From assembly GCF_030542105.1 (NCBI RefSeq), contig NZ_JAUOFB010000001.1:806001-870000 (forward strand): 64,000 bases of DNA. The letters run 5' to 3'. This stretch comes from Hymenobacter sp. BT730 (GTDB taxonomy: Bacteria; Bacteroidota; Bacteroidia; Cytophagales; Hymenobacteraceae). Shown piece after piece: positions 24,941 to 34,400 of the stretch. A program made the position numbers and the translations under genes. The notes under the pieces were generated by a model. That model was not told the DNA's origin, searched no databases, and saw nothing but the letters and a program-made list of their open reading frames with translations. Each line of letters begins with the position of its first letter. Position 1 is the first letter of the stretch.

Positions 24941-25690
24941 TTATAGCGTGATACCGAAATGCTCCAGCAAGGCACTGTGGTAGGCTTGCTCATCTGCCAG
25001 GACGTACTCCGTGGCTATACCGTTCCGGGTTATTTTTAGCGTCTGGCCGGTTAGGGTAATGCGGCCATCCGGGGTAAGTAGGCTGCACACGCTTTTCTGA
25101 GTGAAGTGCGACGCCGGGCTGGTCTGGTGGTAATGGCACATGGGCGCAAACTCAGCCAGGCAGCGGGGTGTCAGGCTGAACATGTACTCGGGTACCCAGC
25201 CGTCTGGCGTCAGGTGCTCTACCACCAGATAGTCGGCATCCAGGCAGCTAATCCGGAACTGACCGCGGGCATCCTGCTGCGGCTGCCGGAGCTGCAGCTG
25301 TAAAGGTTGCTGGGCAAAATCTCCAAACCCCACATCTACCAGATAATCTTCTTTCTCCAACGTCACTACCAGCGCCAGGTGGTCGTATTCCGGGCTGTAG
25401 GTCTGGTTTTTGCTGTCATAAACCCTGGCCGAAACCTGCTTCACTTCATACCCCAGTGCCTGGAGCAACTCACAAAACAGCCCGTTCAGCTCGTAGCAAA
25501 AGCCGCCGCGCCGGTGCGTAACGATTTTGTCAAAGGTGTTGGCTAAGTCAATGCGCCGGCCCAGGTGAATATCCAGATTCTCGAAGGGCACTGCCAGTAA
25601 ATGGGCCTGCTGAAGCGCTTGCAGCGCGGCCAGTGAAGGGGGCATGGCAGCCGCAACACCAATTCTGGCCAGGTAGGCTGCCGTGTTCAT
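24941..25690 (-). CDS. nat: Arylamine N-acetyltransferase
   Basis: Transfers acetyl from acetyl-CoA to arylamines, hydrazines or polyketide amines. 249 residues; the cysteine-protease-like triad is complete: Cys65 in RRGGFCYELN, His104 in EYDHLAL and Asp119 in LVDVGFGD. The N-terminus has AVPFENLDIHLGR, also conserved. C-terminal strands end in LLTPDGRITLTG. The gene follows a copy of the small four-member family on the same strand with 19 bases between them, so the two are probably co-transcribed; whether the small protein affects the enzyme is unknown. Confidence 0.95.
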   Translation of the reverse strand: MNTAAYLARIGVAAAMPPSLAALQALQQAHLLAVPFENLDIHLGRRIDLANTFDKIVTHRRGGFCYELNGLFCELLQALGYEVKQVSARVYDSKNQTYSPEYDHLALVVTLEKEDYLVDVGFGDFAQQPLQLQLRQPQQDARGQFRISCLDADYLVVEHLTPDGWVPEYMFSLTPRCLAEFAPMCHYHQTSPASHFTQKSVCSLLTPDGRITLTGQTLKITRNGIATEYVLADEQAYHSALLEHFGITL

Positions 25691-25709
25691 CAGAGGGAAT
25701 AACGAAAAG

Positions 25710-26105
25710 CTACAGCGCCAGCAAAGCCTGCTTAGCCGATTCTTCCCGATGGAAAGCGGCTACCAGACCGCCGGGAATCTTGGCAATGGCCTCCTGCGTG
25801 GAGCGGCGACTGTAAAAATCCTGGGAGTAAACCACCGCATGGTAGCGCAAGCCCGCCTCTACCGCCCTGGGGTACCAGTCGTGGGCCAGCCAATCGGCCT
25901 GGCTTACCCAAATGCCCTGAATAGCATAGTGGTTGTCCAGCAGCCGGGCGCAGCGCTCATGGCCCAACGCCTGCAGAATCTGTTCATAGCCCTCCCGAAT
26001 AGTCTCGTCCGTTTGCTCACCCCGCCACACCGCATGGAGGTACTCCTCCACTACATCATATTCCAGGGTCAGAAAATCAAGCTGATACAGTACTCGGTGG
26101 CGCAT
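25710..26105 (-). CDS. Small unrecognised protein, copy 4 of a four-member family
   Basis: 131 residues from the ATG at 26105 (MRHRVLYQLDF), the same length as copy 1; an in-frame TTG three codons upstream is less likely. Shared pattern: EEYLHAVWRGE near residue 20, HERCARLLDNHY near 52-63, HDWYPRAVEAGLRYHAVVYSQDFYSRRS over about 78-107. Most divergent in the C-terminal third, where it ends EESAKQALLAL instead of the A..WL motif. It lies 19 bases upstream of nat on the same strand. An AT-rich divergent region separates it from the O-methyltransferase gene. Confidence 0.78.
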   Translation of the reverse strand: MRHRVLYQLDFLTLEYDVVEEYLHAVWRGEQTDETIREGYEQILQALGHERCARLLDNHYAIQGIWVSQADWLAHDWYPRAVEAGLRYHAVVYSQDFYSRRSTQEAIAKIPGGLVAAFHREESAKQALLAL

Positions 26106-26183
26106 GGGAAGCAAAAGGGTGGCCGCGAATATAAAAAGGACGACCTTATTCTGCTATAGTACCATACCGTCGTCGGGGTAATA

Positions 26184-26198
26184 TATTCCAAAGGAATA
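26184..26198. promoter_or_regulatory. Perfect palindrome in a divergent AT-rich promoter region
   Basis: TATTCC-AAA-GGAATA, a 15-bp inverted repeat about 80 bases from both divergent starts (26105 minus, 26280 plus). Candidate operator; no factor can be named. Confidence 0.35.
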
Positions 26199-26279
26199 CA
26201 ATATTAAGTTGAAATAGATATATTTATTGATGAAATATTTATAATTTATTGTCTGTCCTTTTTAGACCCGCCGACACTT

Positions 26280-27293
26280 ATGGAACAGCAGCTACCGCCA
26301 CCCGCCCAGTTAATGCAAATGCTGTTTGGCTTTGCTGCCTCCCGGGCCATTGGCGTTGCCGCCGAGCTGGGTATTGCCGATTTATTGCAGGATGGCGCCA
26401 AAAGTGCGGAAGAGCTAGCCCAACAAACCGGCTCCCATGCCCGCTCCCTATACCGCGTGCTGCGGGCCTGCGCCAGCGTGGGCGTATTTACTGAAGACGA
26501 GAACCAGGGCTTCGCCCTCACGCCCCTGGCGCAGCCGCTACGGAGCAACGCGCCCGGCAGCCTGCGGGCCTTTGCCACCATGATAACCACCGACTGGCAG
26601 TTTCAAACCTGGGCTCAGCTACCCTACAGCGTCCGGACCGGCAAACCCGCCTTCGACGAAGTGCATGGCATGACTTCCTTCGATTATTTCTGGTCGAATG
26701 AGAAAGCCGGGAAGGTGTTTAATGATGCCATGACCAGCAACAGCGCCCACGCCAGCGCCGCCGTAGTAGAGGCATACGACTTTTCTCCCTTCTCGCGGCT
26801 GGTAGATGTGGGTGGTGGCCACGGCATTCTGCTGGCTTCTATCCTGAAGAAATACCCGCAGCTGCACGGTGTGCTCTACGATGTGCCCGCCGTAGCGGAA
26901 GCTGCCCAAACCCTGCTGGAAGCGCACGGCGTAGCCGACCGGTGCGAACGACAGAGCGGCGACTTTTTCCAGACGGTACCCGCCGGTGGCGACGCCTACA
27001 TCATGAAGCACATCATTCATGACTGGAACGATGCCCAATGCATTACCATCCTGCAGAATTGCCGCCAGGCCATGCCCGCCGATGGCAAAGTGCTGGTAGT
27101 AGAAATTGTGGTGCCTGAAGGCAATGCGCCTTCCATGGGCAAGTTCCTGGACTTGCAGATGCTCCTGTATCTGCCCGGCTGCGAGCGGACCGAGCAGGAA
27201 TACCGCCGGTTGTTCGATCAGGCGGGCCTGGAGCTGGCGCGGGTCATTCCCACCAGGTCGCCGTTCAGTATTCTGGAAGGCGTGGCAAAGTAA
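26280..27293 (+). CDS. SAM-dependent O-methyltransferase (COMT-like)
   Basis: 337 residues. An N-terminal winged-helix dimerisation region (residues ~8-100, with GAKSAEELAQQTGSHARSLYRVLRACASVGVF) precedes a class I methyltransferase domain: SAM loop VDVGGGHG at 175-182, LYDVPAV, RCERQSGDFF, and KHIIHDWNDAQ with the catalytic-base-type His247. C-terminal FLDLQMLLYLPGCERTEQEYRRLFDQAGL is typical of the plant-COMT/antibiotic O-methyltransferase family. The substrate is unknown and no biosynthetic cluster surrounds it. The gene is transcribed from an AT-rich divergent region. Confidence 0.92.
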   Translation: MEQQLPPPAQLMQMLFGFAASRAIGVAAELGIADLLQDGAKSAEELAQQTGSHARSLYRVLRACASVGVFTEDENQGFALTPLAQPLRSNAPGSLRAFATMITTDWQFQTWAQLPYSVRTGKPAFDEVHGMTSFDYFWSNEKAGKVFNDAMTSNSAHASAAVVEAYDFSPFSRLVDVGGGHGILLASILKKYPQLHGVLYDVPAVAEAAQTLLEAHGVADRCERQSGDFFQTVPAGGDAYIMKHIIHDWNDAQCITILQNCRQAMPADGKVLVVEIVVPEGNAPSMGKFLDLQMLLYLPGCERTEQEYRRLFDQAGLELARVIPTRSPFSILEGVAK

Positions 27294-27307
27294 GCAGGTG
27301 AGCCAGC

Positions 27308-27721
27308 TTACGGCACGCGCGTCCAGGTAACGGTGCGGCCCAGCAGGGAAATGCCGATGTAGCCGCGCACCACCAGCGTATTGGCATTGCGCAGCTTCAG
27401 CGTGCTGGAGTACGTGTTGCCGCTGTTGGGGTCGTAGATGGTGCCATCTTTCCAGGTGCCCTGGCCATCGTAGCGGAAGTTTTTTAGGATCACCGCACCC
27501 AGCATGGGGCGGGTGCGCAGTTTGGGGTCGGGGTTGTGCGTATCGAGGCGGCGGGGTTTGGTGGGGCCTACCACTTTACCGTAGAAGCGCCCTTGGCGCT
27601 CATAAATTTCCAGCATACCGCGCTTGTCGGCCGGCTGCCAGCGGCCCACAATGGCCGTGGCTGCCGGTTTGTTTTCGGCTCCGGCAAACACCAAAAGCCA
27701 TAGAAGAAGCAACAGTTTCAT
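27308..27721 (-). CDS. DUF2147 exported protein, copy B
   Basis: 137 residues from the ATG at 27721 (MKLLLLLWLLVFAGAE), signal peptide, then a DUF2147 domain: ATAIVGRWQPADKRGMLEIYERQGRFYGKVVG, LGAVILKNFRYDGQGTW, TIYDPNSGNTYSSTLKLRNANTLVVRGYIG. The last two thirds match copy A (24408-24830) almost base for base, so one copy is a recent duplicate or the two are being homogenised. Convergent with the O-methyltransferase gene, 14 bases apart. Confidence 0.9.
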   Translation of the reverse strand: MKLLLLLWLLVFAGAENKPAATAIVGRWQPADKRGMLEIYERQGRFYGKVVGPTKPRRLDTHNPDPKLRTRPMLGAVILKNFRYDGQGTWKDGTIYDPNSGNTYSSTLKLRNANTLVVRGYIGISLLGRTVTWTRVP

Positions 27722-27919
27722 GCGAAAGGAACAAAAAGAAAGCAGTAGCCGGTAGGCTACCTGCCCTTCTACGCAGAACACGGCCTATGCCGGTAGCCGG
27801 TGCGCCCGGCAGTAGGCCAGTAGCGGCGTCTTTTGTGCGCCGGATGCTGTCTGAACGCCAATAGGCCGCTACCTTTCGCCATTCATTTTCATTACCCTTT
27901 ATCCCATCGTTACTTACAG

Positions 27920-28675
27920 ATGCGCATTCTATCCGGGGCCTGGATGCTGGCCCTTACCGTGCTGCCCCTGCTCAGCCAGGCCCAGGACACCAAGAAAGTG
28001 GTGAAATACCATCAGTTTCCCGAAATACCCCAGTACCGCGAAGAGTACTCGGTGCTGAAAGATGACCGCAACATCCGGCACGGCGAGTACAAGCAGTTTG
28101 ACCTGAGAGCCCAGACCCCCAGCGTGGCGGGCTTCTACAACCAGGGCCGCAAGGACAGCATCTGGCACCATTATTATTATGGGCCCGACCAGAAGGTGCA
28201 GAGCAAAGGCCGCTACCGCAACGATGAGCCGGTGGGCGTGTGGGAGTTCTACACCTACCAGGGCAAGCTGGAGCAGCAGTATGACTTTACCCGGCGGCAG
28301 CTGGTGATGAATGACCCCGACAAAACGAACATTACCTTCCGCCCCCTGGCCAGTGGGGCCCCGCTGGAGCTGAACCCCGTCTACATAGGGGGCTTTGCAA
28401 CGGTGAAACGGCTCATGAGCCAAACGGTCCGCTTTCCCGTGCAGGCGCTGCGAAAAGGGGTGAGCGGCACAGCCATAATAGCCTTCACGCTGGAAGCCGA
28501 CGGCAAAACCAGCAACTACCGGGTAGTGCAGTCGGTGGGATATGGGATAGAGGAAGAAGTAATACGAGTAGCGCAGGTCATCACGGCGGGTTGGCTGCCC
28601 GCTTCGGTAGCCGGCCGGCCGGTGGCCGCCGAAGTGCAGATGCCCTTCGAGTTCCGGAGCCTACCCAGCCAATAG
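27920..28675 (+). CDS. Exported TonB C-terminal-domain protein with MORN-like repeats
   Basis: 251 residues from the ATG at 27920 (MRILSGAWMLAL), signal peptide cleaved near LSQAQ. Residues ~30-140 carry toxin-antitoxin-like MORN repeats (YKQFDLRAQTPSVAGFYNQGRKDSIWHHYY, KGRYRNDEPVGVWEFYTYQGKL). The last ~85 residues are a TonB C-terminal-like domain (VRFPVQALRKGVSGTAIIAFTLEADGKTSNYRVVQSVGYGIEEEVIRV). There is no N-terminal transmembrane anchor with a Pro-rich spanner, so it is not a classical TonB; similar proteins are abundant in Cytophagales with unknown roles. Confidence 0.85.
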   Translation: MRILSGAWMLALTVLPLLSQAQDTKKVVKYHQFPEIPQYREEYSVLKDDRNIRHGEYKQFDLRAQTPSVAGFYNQGRKDSIWHHYYYGPDQKVQSKGRYRNDEPVGVWEFYTYQGKLEQQYDFTRRQLVMNDPDKTNITFRPLASGAPLELNPVYIGGFATVKRLMSQTVRFPVQALRKGVSGTAIIAFTLEADGKTSNYRVVQSVGYGIEEEVIRVAQVITAGWLPASVAGRPVAAEVQMPFEFRSLPSQ

Positions 28676-28836
28676 CGCCTCAAACACCCTTTCCGGCAGA
28701 GTGCTACCTGTTGGGCTGACCTGCTTCCCCTGTAAAAACATTCATAGCCCCGAAAAGCAGCATATGCCGCAACCGCCCCGACTGATGTTTGGGCAGAGGT
28801 GCGTAGCTTGCTCTTACCACCGACTCCCGTGCGCGT

Positions 28837-29517
28837 ATGACCCTCGATGAACGTAACCGCCTGGCGGTGCTGGAATCTTACGATATCCTGTATTCCGCAC
28901 AGGAAAAGCTGTTTGACGACCTGGTAGAGCTGGCCGCCTACATTTTCAGCGTGCCCGTGGCCCGCATTGCCTTCATTCACGAGAAGAACGTGTGGCACAA
29001 AGCCAGTGTGGGCATGCCCGCGCAGGAGCTTCTGGCCCTGGAGCAAACCCTCTGCACTAAAGCCATAGCGGCCGAGGAGCCGGTGCTGGTATTCGAGGAT
29101 CTGGCCGCCGAGCCCGGGCCGGGCACCGCCACCACCCAGGAGCGCAACGTACGGTTTTATGCCGGCGTGCCGGTGCGCACCCCGCTGGGTATTCCCATTG
29201 GTACGGTGTGCCTGGCCGGGTATGAGCCGCGCCAGCTCACCGGCCCCGAGCAGCAGCTCCTCGCCCAACTCGCCGACCTGGTGATGCGGGCCCTGGAAGC
29301 ACGCCGCCAGCTGCACAGCGCCCAAAATACCGACGGCTGGGACCGGCTCCGCGAGGAAGCCGAAGAAGTGCTGCACAACCAAATGGCCGTGGTGCGTTAC
29401 CTCAAAGCCCGCAGTGACGGCCAGGTGCCCGTGCCCACCGAGCTGCTGGAACCCATTGCCAAGCGCCTGGAAGAAGTAGCCGAAGTGCTGACGGTGGAGC
29501 AGGAAGGGGAGGAGTAG
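28837..29517 (+). CDS. GAF domain protein
   Basis: 226 residues, cytoplasmic. Residues ~5-160 form one GAF domain: LAVLESYDILYSAQEKLFDDLVELAAYIFSVPVARIAFIHE, then CTKAIAAEEPVLVFEDL and RFYAGVPVRTPLGIPIGTVCLAG, the usual layout of ligand-sensing GAFs in light or redox sensors. The C-terminal ~65 residues are a helical coiled-coil-like tail (EEAEEVLHNQMAVVRYLKA, EPIAKRLEEVAEVLTVEQ). No output domain such as a kinase or GGDEF, so it must act through a partner. Confidence 0.88.
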   Translation: MTLDERNRLAVLESYDILYSAQEKLFDDLVELAAYIFSVPVARIAFIHEKNVWHKASVGMPAQELLALEQTLCTKAIAAEEPVLVFEDLAAEPGPGTATTQERNVRFYAGVPVRTPLGIPIGTVCLAGYEPRQLTGPEQQLLAQLADLVMRALEARRQLHSAQNTDGWDRLREEAEEVLHNQMAVVRYLKARSDGQVPVPTELLEPIAKRLEEVAEVLTVEQEGEE

Positions 29518-29548
29518 CTTGGAGGCTTCCTCCACCTGTTTATATCAG

Positions 29549-30106
29549 TCATAGATGTGCACCAACAGGGGTTATGTCGGATGTGGAAACAGACTGATGT
29601 TTTCTCCAAGTAATACAGAATGGCAATACCCCTACTATAAATAATAAACTGCCGACTACAGCCAGTTGTAACTTTCCAACGGGATTAGAAGATATGCTAT
29701 ATAAAAGGTTAATAGCGGTTGTTACCACTGGTTCTTTATAGAAACCGCTTAGGCCAAAGACAAGAGGTTGGCTAAGGAACAGCATCAACGGAATTAATAG
29801 GCTCTCCCTTCGGTGCCAGACGACGATACCAGACAAAGTACAGGCAATGAGCAATGCTAGAAAGGTGGCTTTAGCATCTCTTAGCTCTAGTTCCAAAATC
29901 AACTGTGCGAAGGAATCGAAGCCGGGTGGTAAAGAAAAGTGGGCTGCATATTCCTGGCCGTAATGGGTTTGCAGTTCAGTCAAGCGCTGGACTAAATCAA
30001 TATACTGAATCAGAAACAGCTGCTGCATTCCCAGTACTAAGAAGGGCACACTAATCATATGCAGAGCTAATAAGCGCCAAGTAATTGGCTTGAGGCGGAT
30101 AGCCAT
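29549..30106 (-). CDS. Hypothetical membrane protein beside an M50 peptidase
   Basis: 185 residues with about four transmembrane helices (near residues 10-30, 80-100, 105-125 and 150-165), separated by a soluble loop near residues 40-75. No family recognised. It starts five bases after the stop of the M50 peptidase gene on the same strand, so the two are translationally linked. Codon use is visibly AT-richer than the flanking genes, as in its neighbour. Confidence 0.75.
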   Translation of the reverse strand: MAIRLKPITWRLLALHMISVPFLVLGMQQLFLIQYIDLVQRLTELQTHYGQEYAAHFSLPPGFDSFAQLILELELRDAKATFLALLIACTLSGIVVWHRRESLLIPLMLFLSQPLVFGLSGFYKEPVVTTAINLLYSISSNPVGKLQLAVVGSLLFIVGVLPFCITWRKHQSVSTSDITPVGAHL

Positions 30107-30111
30107 ATTCG

Positions 30112-31323
30112 CTAAACTGATACAGCTACAAGAGATGCCTGCTCAATCTTGACCTGCAATTCATCCATTCGTTCGGCGGCTTGTGTGCGTGTGCCAACAT
30201 CAAGAGATTCTGCTAACTGCTGGCGGGCAGCCTGTAGCCAGGTGCTAGCCTCGCTTAGTTGGCCTTCGGCCCAAGCAACGGCGGCACGGGCAAATAGCCC
30301 TTCTTCCTTACTATAGGGCTTTACTTCCTGGGCACGATTGAGCCAGTGGCGGGCTTGTTCGGTATCATATGTATGCAAGGCTGCAACATATGCGGCCTCT
30401 CCTAATATGTATTGTTGGAACGCCACGGGAGCTAAATGGCGGCGGTCTAACGCTTCGTTAAGATGCAGCCGGATAGCTTCTAAGTCGTTACAGTCGTGAT
30501 AGTAACAATAGGCATAATAGTGCGCGTAGCAGTCCAAGACACTGTTGCTGTGGTTGCTGAGCAGCTTCTCAACAATGGTAGCATTCCAGTCGCGGGGGCG
30601 GGTACCATTGTGCGACAGACTGGAAAGCTGGAGTGCTGCCAGCTGCTGGTGCATAGCGGGGCCACCCTGCATTAAATGCAACAGGTGCTTGCCATCAATG
30701 ATATGGCCCGATTTTAATTTGAGAGGCAGCAAATTTAGTGTACCAATTACCACTGACATCCAGCCAAATACCAGTAGGGTGTAGTGCAGCAGATACCCGG
30801 TGAAGGGGAAAGGAGGAGAATAGGGTACCCACATGTAGGCCGCATACAGTGCTAGCGCCCCGGTGAGCAGGTTGGCACTTGGCCCGCCAACAAGAAGCAG
30901 GGCATAGCGGCTGCGCAGATTGCGGCTGTCAGATGCTAGTACCTGTACCATACCACTTAGCCCCTTTTTCGGCTTACGAAACCGGACTTGCCAGCCAGAA
31001 GCCCTCCGGGAAATATGGAGCCGACTGACGTTAAAGCTCAGAATTTGAAAGCGAGTCAGTAGAGCCCCCACCACATGGCCTGCCTCGTGCAAAAAAACAA
31101 GCAACAGATACGATGCAGGTAGGACCAAAGCCCAGCCCAGCATAAGTAAAGGCCAAGGTAGATTTACACGGAGCGCCTGCATTTGGAGCTGCTCGAACCC
31201 GTTGCTGATGTTTTGGCGAAATAGATAGGCAAGCTCGAGCCCTAATAAAATCCAAAAAAATAGGCTTCTACGCTTCTCTTGTTCGGGTGTTCGGGGAGCA
31301 TCGGGCTTAGAAAAATCAAGCAT
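30112..31323 (-). CDS. M50-family (site-2 protease-like) membrane metalloprotease with helical C-terminal domain
   Basis: 403 residues from the ATG at 31323 (MLDFSKPDAP). The zinc motif HEAGH is at 79-83 inside a transmembrane helix (FLHEAGHVVGALL); the second site is LNLLPLKLKSGHIIDGKHLL, a NxxP...DG pattern. Four to five membrane helices lie between residues 22 and 235. The last ~170 residues are TPR-like helices (QARHWLNRAQEVKPYSKEE, ASTWLQAARQQLAES). Intramembrane cleavage of an unknown substrate is inferred; no sigma or anti-sigma gene is adjacent. A small membrane gene follows by five bases. This pair is AT-richer than its surroundings. Confidence 0.82.
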   Translation of the reverse strand: MLDFSKPDAPRTPEQEKRRSLFFWILLGLELAYLFRQNISNGFEQLQMQALRVNLPWPLLMLGWALVLPASYLLLVFLHEAGHVVGALLTRFQILSFNVSRLHISRRASGWQVRFRKPKKGLSGMVQVLASDSRNLRSRYALLLVGGPSANLLTGALALYAAYMWVPYSPPFPFTGYLLHYTLLVFGWMSVVIGTLNLLPLKLKSGHIIDGKHLLHLMQGGPAMHQQLAALQLSSLSHNGTRPRDWNATIVEKLLSNHSNSVLDCYAHYYAYCYYHDCNDLEAIRLHLNEALDRRHLAPVAFQQYILGEAAYVAALHTYDTEQARHWLNRAQEVKPYSKEEGLFARAAVAWAEGQLSEASTWLQAARQQLAESLDVGTRTQAAERMDELQVKIEQASLVAVSV

Positions 31324-31365
31324 AAACTGCGTGGATAGGAGTGCTAATAATTGAGGGCAATAAAA

Positions 31366-31397
31366 ATAGGCGCTATTCCCGAAGAAACAGCGCCTAT
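31366..31397 (-). terminator. Terminator of mfd
   Basis: ATAGGCGCT at 31366-31374 pairs with AGCGCCTAT at 31389-31397. Read on the minus strand, the stem is followed by a run of T, as expected for an intrinsic terminator just downstream of the mfd stop at 31420. Confidence 0.85.
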
Positions 31398-31419
31398 CCG
31401 GCAAAGCACTACAATGGTT

Positions 31420-34400
31420 CTACACCCCCACCTTCTCCTCACTCCCCAACTCACTCAAAATCCGCTTAGCGGCCTGCACGCTTTTCACTTCCTCGAAGGA
31501 AATAATCAGTTGCTCTTTGCGCTCTTTCATGCTGGCCGAGCGGGGGTGGGTTTGCACGTAGCTGAGCACGTTGCCGAAGACGTTGCCCTGGAAGTAGGCC
31601 TCGTTGTTGGTGGCCGGGATGTAGCCTTTCATGTGGTTCTTCTTCAGCGTGAGCTTCTCGAAGCCCACCTGGCAGGCCTGCCAGCGCAGGCGCACAATGT
31701 CGGCCAGCTGCTCTACTTCCTGGGGTAGCGGCCCGAAGCGGTCCACAATGCCGGCCACCAGCTTGCGCAGCTCCTCGGGGCCTTTCACGCGGTCCAGCTT
31801 GCTATACAGCTGCAGGCGCTCCGAGACGTTGCTCACGTAGTGGTCGGGAATCAGGATTTGCAGGTCCGTTTCTATGTTGCACTCCTTGGGGCCTTTGGTG
31901 GCGGCGGCTTCCTGCAGGCGCTGGGTAGGGTCGCCGAGGAACAGGTCGCGGAACTCGGTTTCCTTCAGCTCCGTCACGGCCTCGTCCAGAATCTGGTGGT
32001 AGGTCTCAAAGCCCAGGTCATTAATAAAGCCCGACTGCTCGCCGCCCAGCAGGTTGCCCGCGCCCCGGATATCCAGGTCGCGCATGGCTACTTTGAAGCC
32101 GTCGCCGAGGTCGGAGAATTCTTCCAGGGTACTCAGGCGCTTGCGGGCATCGGAGGGCAGGCCCGCCACCGGGGGCGTGAGCAGGTAGCAGTAGGCCTTC
32201 TTGTTGGAGCGGCCCACGCGCCCGCGCATCTGGTGCAAATCACTCAGCCCGAAGAGATGGGCGCGGTTGATGATGATGGTGTTGGCGTTGGGAATATCCA
32301 GACCCGACTCAATGAGGTTGGTGCTCACCAGCACATCGTACTCGCCGTCCACAAACTTCATCATGCGCTTTTCCAGCAGGTCGCCCTCCATCTGCCCGTG
32401 GATGTAGGTCACGCGGGCATCGGGCACCAGGCGCAGCACCATGTTGGCCAGCTCTTCAATGTCCTTCACGCGGTTGTGCACGAAAAACACCTGCCCGCCG
32501 CGCTTTATTTCGCGGGCCACCGCGTCGCGAATCAGCAGCTCATCGAATACGTGCAGCTCCGTTTGCACGGGCTGGCGGTTGGGTGGGGGCGTGGCAATAA
32601 CGCTCAGGTCGCGGGCGCCCATGAGGGAGAAGTGCAGCGTGCGCGGAATGGGCGTGGCCGAGAGGGTGAGCGTGTCTACGTTCACCTTCAGCTCCTTGAG
32701 CTTGTCCTTGGTTTTCACCCCGAACTTCTGCTCTTCATCAATGATAAGCAGGCCCAGGTCTTTGAACTTGATATCCTTGTTGGTGAGGCGGTGCGTGCCG
32801 ATGAGGATGTCGGTTTTGCCCTCGGCCACGCGGCCCAGCGTTTCCTTAATCTGCTTGGTGCTCTTAAAGCGGTTCACGTACTCCACCGTTACGGGCAGGG
32901 CCGAGAGCCGCTCCCGGAACGTTTTGTAGTGCTGCATGGCCAGAATGGTGGTGGGCACCAGCACGGCCACCTGCTTGCCATCGGCCACGGATTTGAAGGC
33001 GGCCCGAATGGCTACTTCCGTCTTGCCAAAGCCCACGTCGCCGCACACGAGGCGGTCCATGGGGTGGGGCTGCTCCATGTCGCGCTTCACGTCCTCGGTG
33101 GCGCGGCCCTGGTCGGGCGTGTCCTCGTAAATGAACGACGACTCCAGCTCGGCCTGCATAAAGGAGTCGTGGGCGAAGGCATGGCCGGGCGCGGTTTTGC
33201 GCTTGGCGTACAGCCGAATCAGCTCGGCCGCAATGTCCTTCACCTTTTTCTTAACGGACTTCTTCTTGTTTTCCCACTCCGGCGAGCCCAGCTTGCTCAT
33301 GGTAGGCGGCGTGCCCTCGGCCCCGCTGTACTTGGCAATTTTGTGCAGGGCGTGTATGCTCACGGTCAGCACGTCGTCGTCGCGGTATACCAGGCGGATA
33401 GCCTCCTGCAGCCGGTCGTTGATTTCTACCTGCGTGAGGCCCGCAAAGCGGGCAATACCGTAGTCCTGGTGCACCACGTAGTCGCCGGGCACCAGTGTAC
33501 GCAGCTCCTTTAGGGTGAGGGCCTTTTTCTTGGAGAACTTGCGGCCTTCTTGCGCCCGGTAGAAGCGCTCAAACAGCTGGTGGTCGGTGTACACTACCAG
33601 CTTCAGCATGTCATCAATAAAACCTTCGCGCAAACCCAGCAACAGGTGCTGAAACTGCACGTTGTTGTCCAGCTCATCAAAGATGGTCCGCAGCCGGTCC
33701 GCTTGCCGCACAGATTCCGCCCCGATGATATTGACGTAGCCCTTCTCCTGGTTCTCGTGCAGGTTTTTCACCAGCCGGTTGAAGTCCTTGTTAAACGAAG
33801 GCTGGGGCTTGGCGCTGAACTGGAAATCCTCGCCGCCCTTGAAGTGGAAGCGCTTGCCGAACTCCACAATGGGGAAGTTCTCCAGCAGCTTTTTGAATGA
33901 TTTGCCCGTTTCGAACAAGTCTTCCGGCTTGCTCACAATCTGCATGCCGCCGGCGCCTTCCAGCATTTCCTTAAAGCCCTGTTCGGCGCGGTCAAAGGAT
34001 TCCTCCACTACATCCAGCGTCTGGCGCACATCCTTGGCCCAGATGGCGGTGTTCTTCGGAATGAAGTCCAGAAATGCCTCGCGCGTCTCCTGCAGCAGCT
34101 TGGTCTGCACGTTGGGAATAATGCTCACCTGCTGCCGCTTCTCCACCGAAAGCTGGCTCTCCGGGTCAAACGTCCGGATGGTCTCCACCTCGTCCCCAAA
34201 CAATTCAATACGGTAGGGTAGCTCATTGGCGTACGAGAAGATGTCCACAATACCGCCGCGCACCGCAAACTGCCCCGCCTCATACACAAAGTCCGAGCGC
34301 TCGAAGTCGTACTCCGCCAGCATGTCGCTGATGAAGTTCACGTCCAGCTTGTCGCCCACCTTCACAATGAAAGTGTTAGCAACTAAGCTCTTCTTGTTGA

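Noticed and set aside
31840..33513. Long open frame (557 codons) on the plus strand inside mfd
   Set aside because: It is antisense to highly conserved helicase domains and its translation shows only mirror composition of the mfd codons.
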